64,000 bases of DNA, taken from NCBI GenBank assembly GCA_024743405.1, contig JANSWP010000003.1:62001-126000 (forward strand), in the 5' to 3' direction. Under the pieces are notes generated by a model that ran no database searches, was not told where the DNA came from, and was given only the letters and a program-made list of their open reading frames with translations. Position numbers and translations under genes: made by a program. Source of the stretch: Bacteroidota bacterium. GTDB taxonomy: Bacteria > Bacteroidota > Bacteroidia > Chitinophagales > Saprospiraceae. Below, piece by piece: positions 36,735 to 43,782 of the stretch (position 1 is the first letter of the stretch; the number at the start of each line of letters is the position of its first letter).

Positions 36735-38441
36735 ATGAAATCAACGTTATTATTTATAATCCTGCTGTTTTTCGGTGTTTCTTGCCAAAATGAACAAATC
36801 GAAATACCAAATCAAACGGCAACTCCACCCAATATTCTCTGGCTTGTCGCCGAAGATATGAGTCCTTACATCCCCTCTTTTGGAGATTCAACGATTCAAA
36901 CTCCAAATCTAAGCCGTCTCGCTGCCGAAGGAATTCGATACACAAATGTCTATTCCATTTCAGGTGTTTGTTCCCCTAGTCGAGCGGCTTTGGCGACGGG
37001 AATGTACCCATCGAATGTTGGCGCACATCACATGCGGACGCTTTATCAACAGCCTGCTGCTAAGAAAATGGGGATTATCAATTATGAATGTGTGCTGCCG
37101 CCTGATGTAAAAATGGTGAGTGAAATAATGCGCCAAAATGGTTATTACTGCACCAATAATAGGAAGGAGGATTATCAATTTTTTGCCTCCAAAATGGCTT
37201 GGGATGAGTCGAGTAATTATGCACATTGGCGAAATCGTCCCGAAGGAAAGCCCTTTTTTTCAATTTTTAATTTTGGTGTAACGCATGAATCGAATATGTG
37301 GAATCCGGGTTATCGTCATTTTGATAATGATACTTTTCCGCCACCTCGGACGAAAAAGAACTTTTGGAAAGGATTTGAAAATGGCAATAAACCATTGTCT
37401 GTTCGAGAAGATTTGGAAGTAAATATTCCGCCTTATTTACCTGATAATGAAATGGTTAAGAAAGATATGCGCCGCATGTATTCCAATATTATAGAAATGG
37501 ACAGGCATGTTGGAATGCTTTTAAACCAATTGGAAGAAGATGGTTTATTGGAAAATACTATCATCGTTTGGTACACCGACCACGGAGGTCCATTGCCTCG
37601 GCAAAAACGATTATTGTACGATTCAGGTTTGCATGTGCCAATGATTATTCGTTATCCAAATCAAAAACGAGCAGGCGAAATTGATAGCCAATTAATCAGC
37701 TTTATTGACTTCGCGCCTAATTTATTATCTCAAGCCAATATCGAACCGCCTAAATACACTCAAGGTCAAGCTTTTTCAGGAAAGTATCAAGCTAAAGAAC
37801 AGAGAAAATACATCCACGCTGCCGCTGACCGATTCGATGAAACCTATGATATGATTCGTGCCGTTCGAGATAAACGCTTTAAATATTTGAAGAATTTTCA
37901 GTCTGAAAAACCTTATTATTTGCCGTTGGCTTATCGCGAAAAAATGGCGACAATGAAAGAATTATTACGCCTTCGAGATGAAGGAAAGTTGAATGAAAAG
38001 CAAATGCTTTGGTTTCGAGATTCCAAACCTGAAGAGGAATTATTTGATACAGAAAATGACCCTCATGAGTTGAATAATCTTGCCGATGATCCAAATTATG
38101 AGAAAAAGTTAGCGGAATTGAGAATAGAATGTGAGCGTTGGATGGAGGAAATTAAGGACATGGGTTTTATTCCAGAAGAAGAATTGATAAAGCAGTTTTG
38201 GCCAAATAAAAAACAACCTTTGACTGCAAATCCAATTATTAAAAATGAAAATGGAAAGATTTATATTTCTTGCGAGACAAAAGGGGCGAGTATTGGATAT
38301 AAGTTGGAAGCGGATGGTGATAACCCCGCCATTGGTTGGCGAATTTATGATGAACCGTTTGATATTCCGGAAGGGAAAAATTTGAAGGTTATTTCGCATC
38401 GGATTGGTTATGCGGTGAGTGATACTTTGGTTGTGAATTGA
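36735..38441 (+). CDS. S1-type formylglycine sulfatase with C-terminal beta-domain, lipoprotein
   Basis: 568 residues; lipobox GVSC gives Cys17. Core start NILWLVAEDMSPY: the metal pair is E-D rather than D-D, a form common in one branch of bacterial sulfatases. Formylglycine motif CSPSR begins at Cys79, followed by ALATGMYPSNVGAHHMRT. Later WYTDHGGPLPRQKRLLYDSG carries the second metal and active-site histidine region. The extra 70 C-terminal residues (KIYISCETKGASIGYKL, WRIYDEPFDIPEGKNLKV) resemble the chitobiase/hexosaminidase C-terminal beta-sandwich. Substrate unknown; GAHHMRT-type enzymes occur often in marine glycan loci. Confidence 0.92.
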   Translation: MKSTLLFIILLFFGVSCQNEQIEIPNQTATPPNILWLVAEDMSPYIPSFGDSTIQTPNLSRLAAEGIRYTNVYSISGVCSPSRAALATGMYPSNVGAHHMRTLYQQPAAKKMGIINYECVLPPDVKMVSEIMRQNGYYCTNNRKEDYQFFASKMAWDESSNYAHWRNRPEGKPFFSIFNFGVTHESNMWNPGYRHFDNDTFPPPRTKKNFWKGFENGNKPLSVREDLEVNIPPYLPDNEMVKKDMRRMYSNIIEMDRHVGMLLNQLEEDGLLENTIIVWYTDHGGPLPRQKRLLYDSGLHVPMIIRYPNQKRAGEIDSQLISFIDFAPNLLSQANIEPPKYTQGQAFSGKYQAKEQRKYIHAAADRFDETYDMIRAVRDKRFKYLKNFQSEKPYYLPLAYREKMATMKELLRLRDEGKLNEKQMLWFRDSKPEEELFDTENDPHELNNLADDPNYEKKLAELRIECERWMEEIKDMGFIPEEELIKQFWPNKKQPLTANPIIKNENGKIYISCETKGASIGYKLEADGDNPAIGWRIYDEPFDIPEGKNLKVISHRIGYAVSDTLVVN

Positions 38442-38444
38442 GGC

Positions 38445-38534
38445 ATAAGGTGTCACCTTATACCATTCGTAAAGAAATTTATTTTTTCTAAACACCCAGG
38501 AGATAACCCTTCCTCATTTATCGAAGATATTACC
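38445..38534. repeat. Two degenerate palindromes after the sulfatase gene
   Basis: ATAAGGTG-T-CACCTTAT (38445-38461) is a perfect short palindrome sharing the AGGTGTCACCT core of the dispersed family. A second, decayed copy (AGATAACCCTTCC facing TCGAAGATATTACC) lies at about 38501-38534. The remaining 100 bases up to the next gene show nothing else. Confidence 0.45.
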
Positions 38535-38641
38535 ACACTTACAAACTAAAAATTACCAATTTGAATCATTATTATGAAAAACCTTGACGAGGTTCGTTTT
38601 ATATTCTAATGGGATTTTTATTATCTGAAAAGTAATTTCCA

Positions 38642-40045
38642 ATGAAAAATCAAACTTTATTTCTATTCTTACTCTCGGTTATTTTTCTTTTTTCATGTCA
38701 AAGTAATGAAGCACCTTCACCAAATTTCATCATCATTTTCGCTGACGATTTAGGATACGGAGACTTAGGTTGCTACGGACACCCAACCATCAAAACACCT
38801 AACATTGACCAAATGGCGCAAGAAGGAATGAAGCTCACTCAATTCTACGTCGCCGCTTCGATTTGTACCCCAAGTCGCGCAGGATTATTGACAGGGAAAT
38901 TACCAATTCGGACAGGAATGTGTGGAAAAAGGGGCGTATTGTTTCCAGATTCAGCAGGTGGTTTACCTCAATCTGAAACGACTATTGCGGAAGTATTAAA
39001 AACAAGAAATTATAAAACCGCCTGTATCGGAAAATGGCATTTGGGACACTTGCTTGAATATTTGCCGACAGAACATGGCTTCGATTATTATTTTGGAATC
39101 CCTTATTCCAATGATATGTCACCCGAACAATCGAATTGGGATTATGCCAAAAATACCTTTCCTCCCACACCTTTAATTGAAAACAAAGAAATCATCGAAT
39201 CCGAACCTGACCAAAGCCAACTCACGCGCCGATATACCGAAAAAGCAATTGACTTTATTAATAAAAATAAAGACGAATCTTTCTTTTTGTACTTACCATA
39301 CACTTTTCCGCATATCCCTCTTTATGTCGATGAAGCGAATAAGGGAAAAAGTAAAAGAGGACTTTACGGAGATGTTGTAGAGGTTTTGGATTGGAGTGTT
39401 GGCAAGATTTTAAATGCTTTAAAAAAGAACGGTCTTGACGAAAATACTTTTGTCATTTTCACAAGTGATAATGGACCGTGGGGATGGGCTGGTATCAATG
39501 GTGGTTCACAAGGATTGCTCAAAGGTAAAAAAGGAAGTCTTTGGGAAGGTGGTTTTCGAGTGCCGACCATTGCGTGGATGCCCAATACAATTCCGTCAAA
39601 TGTAACCTCGGATGCGATTGGAACAACTATGGATTTAATGCCGACTTTTTTAGAAATGGCAGGTATTTATTCGAGTGAATTTGATAATTTAAACGGCCAA
39701 AGTATCTTGGAAACCTTTATTCAAAATAAGGAAATTCAACAGGAAGTCTTTTATTATCGTAATAATGACTTTGTAGGTTATAGAAATGGAGCTTGGAAAA
39801 TATTTATCAATGACCCCGACCCGTGGAATGATGAATTTACGGAAAAGGATATGCCCCTTTTATATAATGTAAATGAAGACCCTTCTGAGCGATTTGAAGT
39901 GTCAAAGGATTATCCTGATGTGGTAAAGGAATTAACTCGAATGGCTGAAAATCATTTGAACTCAGTGGAGGTTGTACCTTCCCAATTGGATAGCGTTTCG
40001 GCAGAATATCGAGAAAAATATGATGCTTATTTTTTGAAGAAGTAA
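38642..40045 (+). CDS. Arylsulfatase A-like formylglycine sulfatase, lipoprotein
   Basis: 467 residues; lipobox LFSC gives Cys19. Textbook arylsulfatase A/GALNS-like order: FIIIFADDLGYGDLGCYGHP (DD at 35-36), TPNIDQMAQEG, formylglycine motif CTPSR at Cys75 with AGLLTGKLPIRTGM, ACIGKWHLGH, HGFDYYFGIPYSNDM, and FTSDNGPWGW with the LLKGKKGSLWEGGFRVP active-site lysine region. Length is normal. The group includes exo-acting galactosamine-6-sulfatases and many algal-glycan sulfatases. It is the last plus-strand gene before a convergent sulfatase. Confidence 0.93.
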   Translation: MKNQTLFLFLLSVIFLFSCQSNEAPSPNFIIIFADDLGYGDLGCYGHPTIKTPNIDQMAQEGMKLTQFYVAASICTPSRAGLLTGKLPIRTGMCGKRGVLFPDSAGGLPQSETTIAEVLKTRNYKTACIGKWHLGHLLEYLPTEHGFDYYFGIPYSNDMSPEQSNWDYAKNTFPPTPLIENKEIIESEPDQSQLTRRYTEKAIDFINKNKDESFFLYLPYTFPHIPLYVDEANKGKSKRGLYGDVVEVLDWSVGKILNALKKNGLDENTFVIFTSDNGPWGWAGINGGSQGLLKGKKGSLWEGGFRVPTIAWMPNTIPSNVTSDAIGTTMDLMPTFLEMAGIYSSEFDNLNGQSILETFIQNKEIQQEVFYYRNNDFVGYRNGAWKIFINDPDPWNDEFTEKDMPLLYNVNEDPSERFEVSKDYPDVVKELTRMAENHLNSVEVVPSQLDSVSAEYREKYDAYFLKK

Positions 40046-40053
40046 AGGTTTTT

Positions 40054-40102
40054 TTGAAGAAGGTGACATCTTTGAGGAACGAAATAGTGTCATCTTCTTC
40101 AA
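40054..40102. terminator. Palindrome 3' of the arylsulfatase gene, AGGTGACA family
   Basis: TTGAAGAAGGTGACAT pairs with GTGTCATCTTCTTCAA (about 14 of 16), followed by TTTTTT. Together with the next element it fills the gap between convergent sulfatase genes and looks like a plus-strand terminator. Confidence 0.7.
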
Positions 40103-40134
40103 TTTTTTACCCAAAAAACTTGCTCTTAATATTT

Positions 40135-40175
40135 GTGAGGTGACACTTTCTCCTTCGTCGAAGATGTCACCTCAC
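40135..40175. terminator. Palindrome 3' of the minus-strand sulfatase gene, AGGTGACA family
   Basis: GTGAGGTGACACTTTC faces TCGAAGATGTCACCTCAC around a short loop, one of the best copies of the family. It ends 6 bases from the stop of the minus-strand sulfatase, so each of the two convergent genes has its own hairpin. Confidence 0.7.
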
Positions 40176-40180
40176 TCACT

Positions 40181-41701
40181 TTAGAATTTTCCCTTCTGCC
40201 GATAATCTCCTCTCGGACGATACATCTTCTTCAAAGGAATTTGCATACCACCTGTCTCTTCCATCCAATCATCAATTTCTGTTCTCAAAGATTTAATCAA
40301 TGACTGATGTTCTTTCACCGCAATTAAATTATTCATTTCATATGGGTCATTTTCAAGGTCGTAAAATTCATTAGTATCCCAAACACCATGGTAGCGAATA
40401 TATTTATATTTATCTGTTCGAACGGCATGGACTGTAGGTGTTTGAGGGAAGGTATATTCCCAATAATATTCATAAAAAATACGGTCGCGCCATTCGTCAG
40501 AGCGAGTGCCATCCAATAAAGATGTGAAAGAACGACCTTGAAAATGTTCAGGTGATTGAATACCGCCTAATTCCAAAAAAGTAGGCGCAAGGTCGATATT
40601 TTGAACCATTGCTTTAATTTTCGTTTCAGGTTTAATTTTGGAAGGCGACCAAGCCAAAAACGGTACTTTCATAGATTCTTCATAAGCATGTCTTTTGTCA
40701 ATCAAGCCATGTTCGCCGAATGAAAAACCATTATCTCCCATATAAACGACCAAGGTATTTTCTGCCAATCCGTTTTCCTCCAAATAATCCAATACGCGCC
40801 CAATACTTTCATCTACGCCAATCAACGTTTCACAATAGGCTTTAAAAAATTGCTCAAAATCCATCTCACCATGGTACATGTGGTCAACTCCATGCCATGA
40901 AAAGCGTTGTTGTTTGACCCATTCAGGAATGCCGTGTTTTTTGTATTCGTCCGTTTTTGTCAAATTATATGACGGTGGATAAATCAACTCTTCATTTTTG
41001 TATTTTCCCAAATCATCCTTTGCAGGTTTAAAACTCGCATGTACAGCCTTATGTGATAAATAAGAAAAAAAAGGTATGTTTTTATCTCGCTTATCGAGCC
41101 ATTCGAGCATATGGTCAGTCAAGATTTCACTGATATAAGTCGAGTCACCAAATTCCTTTCTTTCGCCATTAATATTAATAGTCGGATTGTAATAAACCCC
41201 TTGTCCTTTAAAGCTTTCCCAATGGTCAAAACCGGGGCGTGGTTGGTCATTTTTATCCCCCATATGCCATTTGCCAAAGAAGCCTGTTTGGTAGCCGCCT
41301 TTTTGTAAATATTGAGGAAAATAAGTCAAATTGCCCGGGTCGGGTGCCTGATTGTCAATGATGGTATGGGTGTGAGAGAATTGTCCTGTCAAAATCGAAG
41401 CGCGACTTGGCGAACACAATGCCGTCGTAACAAAAGCATTCTCAAAATGAGCGCCCTCTTTTGCCATTCTGTCCATATTCGGTGTTTCGAGCCACGGCAC
41501 TTTTCCTGTAAAGCCCATGAAATCATAACGATGGTCATCACTTAAAATAAAGATGACATTCATGGGTTTATCCGCATTTTCCAATTTGGGTAAGGCGAGT
41601 GGGTCGTTGTTTTTTTGGGGTTTATCTGCCTTAGTGGCACAATTGATAAAAATGCCTGCGATGATAATTTTTAGTGTAAACCAGAATATTTTCTTTTGCA
41701 T
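40181..41701 (-). CDS. S1-type formylglycine sulfatase, lipoprotein
   Basis: 506 residues; lipobox IFINC gives Cys21. Core VIFILSDDHRYDFMGFTGK (DD at 55-56), WLETPNMDRMAKEGAHFENAF, formylglycine motif CSPSR at Cys96 with ASILTGQFSHTHTIID, GFFGKWHMGD, then SHKAVHASFKPA and YMGDNGFSFGEHGLIDKRHAYEESMKVP. The C-terminus shows YEYYWEYTFPQTPTVHAVRT. This branch of S1 sulfatases is frequent in marine sulfated-glycan loci. The decayed gene at 47470 is its closest relative in the window and aligns with it around both premature stops. Transcribed opposite to most of the locus, in the same direction as the next minus-strand glycosidase. Confidence 0.93.
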   Translation of the reverse strand: MQKKIFWFTLKIIIAGIFINCATKADKPQKNNDPLALPKLENADKPMNVIFILSDDHRYDFMGFTGKVPWLETPNMDRMAKEGAHFENAFVTTALCSPSRASILTGQFSHTHTIIDNQAPDPGNLTYFPQYLQKGGYQTGFFGKWHMGDKNDQPRPGFDHWESFKGQGVYYNPTININGERKEFGDSTYISEILTDHMLEWLDKRDKNIPFFSYLSHKAVHASFKPAKDDLGKYKNEELIYPPSYNLTKTDEYKKHGIPEWVKQQRFSWHGVDHMYHGEMDFEQFFKAYCETLIGVDESIGRVLDYLEENGLAENTLVVYMGDNGFSFGEHGLIDKRHAYEESMKVPFLAWSPSKIKPETKIKAMVQNIDLAPTFLELGGIQSPEHFQGRSFTSLLDGTRSDEWRDRIFYEYYWEYTFPQTPTVHAVRTDKYKYIRYHGVWDTNEFYDLENDPYEMNNLIAVKEHQSLIKSLRTEIDDWMEETGGMQIPLKKMYRPRGDYRQKGKF

Positions 41702-41702
41702 T

Positions 41703-41750
41703 ATTTAACGCTGACTTTTATGATGATTGTGATTTCTTATGATTAAAAAA
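41703..41750. repeat. Dispersed repeat, TGACGCTGA type
   Basis: ACGCTGACTTTTATGATGAT and a following GATTTCTTATGATT match the repeat at 6801-6888. It fills the 49-base gap between the minus-strand glycosidase and sulfatase genes. Confidence 0.45.
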
Positions 41751-43586
41751 TCATTGTTTTATAAATTTATCTCTAAAAATACCTCTGTTGGTTTTCGCCT
41801 CAAAAATATAAGTTCCTAAAGCCAAATCCGACACGTCAATTATCTTTAAATCTCCTTTCAATTGCAAAATTAACTGTCCGTCCAAATCAAAGATTTTGAT
41901 TATTTGGACTTCTAATTCAGTTTCCAAAAATAATTGTCCGACTGTCGGATTTGGGAATAAATTTAAATAGCTGATGTTATTATCATTTTGAATGGAATTC
42001 GTCAAACCATCCGATAAAACAACCCAATTCACAGAATATTTTCGTGCTTTGAATAATTCGCTGCCACTTACAGTCGCTCCATAGGGTGGTAGTAATTCAT
42101 AATCATTTGGACCGCCGCCCGAGGTTACACTCGTTTCGCCATTAATGAAGAATTTCTTATTGCCCTCATTGATATTTTGCGCATAGAATTCATACCATTG
42201 AGCCTTGGGGAAAGTGGTTTGCCCTACGCCCGTAATATTCAAATCGACTAATTGGTCACTGCCCGATTGATTGATTATAATCAATCCAATTTCATTACTC
42301 GAAAATCGGGAAGCATATACCTTGATGTCATTATTGCCGGTGACAGATGAATTTATCATTTTATCTCCAAAACATTTTGCATAGAAATGATATGGAATAA
42401 AACTTTGTCGTGCCGTATAGTCCGGTTGATGGGGATCTTCCCATGCCAACATTCCATGAGTATACTCATCTGTGATATTCCATCGCCATTCGGAAACCCA
42501 ATTCGCTGCCATGCCGTATTTGTTTTTAATAATTTCGCCCAAAACCTGTGTATGGAATAGTCCGTTAATCATGGTCACGGAATGAATGTCCCGACAATTA
42601 AATTCCGTAAAAACAATCGGAAAGTGGTCAGCAGGTTTGTCTGTCAATTGAACCACCAGTCCGCGAATATCTCCTGCCATTTTTTCTACTTTGGAGACGC
42701 TGCTTAAAATATTATTCGCCGTCGCATTATTGAAATTGGTGAAGTAATTATGGACAATCAAAAAATCAGCATGGTCTTGAATTTCGGGGAATAGTTGATT
42801 ATTCCAATTGCTTGCCCCCTGTCGAACGACTGCCCCAATTTTGATAGTCGGGTCAACTACCTTCATCGCGTCTGCAAATACTCTCAAATCTTCACCATAT
42901 TCTTTGCCTGTTACATTGCTTCCATTCACATTAAATCCGACTTCCCAACTGCCATACACTTCATTTCCGATTTCCCAAAATTTAATATTCGCACCTAATT
43001 CCACATTCATTCGATGCACGAAAGCAGCAGCATAATCGGCTGCTTGTTGAACCCTTGCTTCTCGTGTTCCCGCTGCTGTATGTCCGTATCTGGCATAGAA
43101 ATAATTCACATTTACCGTCGCTTGTGCGCCTAATGTATCAATGAAATTCGTAAAAATTTCAGGTGTCATCGCCGAATTTTGCAAAGCATTAATTGGATTC
43201 ACATCACCGGTAGGAATTTCAAATTGAGCAGGAATATTCCCATCCCAAAAATATTGATTCGAGCCACTGCCCGCAGGAAAGCGATACATCCCAAATTTCG
43301 ATTTTTCATACATCGGTAAGCGCACGCCGTCAGAGATGATTTCAGGTCCGTTTCGGAATGGGGTATTGGTTCCAAATTGAGTTGGTAAAACGGGTGCAAT
43401 CGAATCCGAGACATTAATCGTAATCACCGCATCTGCCGTACCGCTGTCTTCCCAACCTGATTCAATCACCTCATTCGGGTTTTGATAATATCGAGGTTGC
43501 CAAAACTGTTGGTAAAATTGCAATTCATTCTGAGCAAGGGCAGAAAAAGAGGCAAATAAATATATGGTGAACGAGATATGCTTCAT
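41751..43586 (-). CDS. GH-A clan glycosidase (GH51-like arabinofuranosidase) with T9SS type A domain
   Basis: 611 residues from the ATG at 43586, which gives a proper signal peptide (MKHISFTIYLFASFSALAQ); the frame upstream to 43724 lies in the divergent promoter region. The catalytic TIM barrel shows GMYRFPAGSGSNQYFWDG, acid/base E209 in FWEIGNE and nucleophile E328 in FTEFN, the spacing and context of GH51/GH30-type clan A enzymes, closest by eye to alpha-L-arabinofuranosidases. A C-terminal beta-domain follows the barrel (NEIGLIIINQSGSDQLVDLN), then a type A T9SS sorting domain (NLFPNPTVGQLFLET). It should act outside the cell or at the surface, removing arabinose or opening a backbone. 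The exact GH family needs a profile search. Confidence 0.75.
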   Translation of the reverse strand: MKHISFTIYLFASFSALAQNELQFYQQFWQPRYYQNPNEVIESGWEDSGTADAVITINVSDSIAPVLPTQFGTNTPFRNGPEIISDGVRLPMYEKSKFGMYRFPAGSGSNQYFWDGNIPAQFEIPTGDVNPINALQNSAMTPEIFTNFIDTLGAQATVNVNYFYARYGHTAAGTREARVQQAADYAAAFVHRMNVELGANIKFWEIGNEVYGSWEVGFNVNGSNVTGKEYGEDLRVFADAMKVVDPTIKIGAVVRQGASNWNNQLFPEIQDHADFLIVHNYFTNFNNATANNILSSVSKVEKMAGDIRGLVVQLTDKPADHFPIVFTEFNCRDIHSVTMINGLFHTQVLGEIIKNKYGMAANWVSEWRWNITDEYTHGMLAWEDPHQPDYTARQSFIPYHFYAKCFGDKMINSSVTGNNDIKVYASRFSSNEIGLIIINQSGSDQLVDLNITGVGQTTFPKAQWYEFYAQNINEGNKKFFINGETSVTSGGGPNDYELLPPYGATVSGSELFKARKYSVNWVVLSDGLTNSIQNDNNISYLNLFPNPTVGQLFLETELEVQIIKIFDLDGQLILQLKGDLKIIDVSDLALGTYIFEAKTNRGIFRDKFIKQ

Positions 43587-43782
43587 TGGACTTTGAGCCA
43601 TTTCGGAAATGATTTGGTAAAGTACGAATGAATTTTTCGGAAAGGGGTTTGGAGATTGTTTGGAGTGGTTTGATTTGGGTTTGGGGAAAATTCTCAAAAA
43701 CAATCCCCAAACCTTTCCGACCAATCCTCAAACATTTAAACCCCTTGATTGCTCTAGTTTTACGATTCAAAAAAAGTAAAAT
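43587..43782. promoter_or_regulatory. Divergent promoter region with inverted repeats
   Basis: This 196-base gap separates the minus-strand glycosidase from the plus-strand GH3 gene. GGTTTGGGGA and TCCCCAAACC form a perfect inverted repeat at 43678-43713, flanked by partly matching GGAAAGG and CCTTTCC segments. Such symmetry between divergent genes could be an operator or a repeat. No TAnnTTTG box is evident. Confidence 0.4.

Noticed and set aside
36846-36863. E-D instead of D-D metal pair in the sulfatase at 36735 as a sign of inactivity
   Set aside because: The AEDMSP form recurs in one branch of bacterial sulfatases and CSPSR is intact, so loss of function is not indicated.
43587-43724. 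46-residue extension of the GH51-like frame
   Set aside because: It covers the divergent promoter region with its inverted repeats and would place the signal peptide internally.
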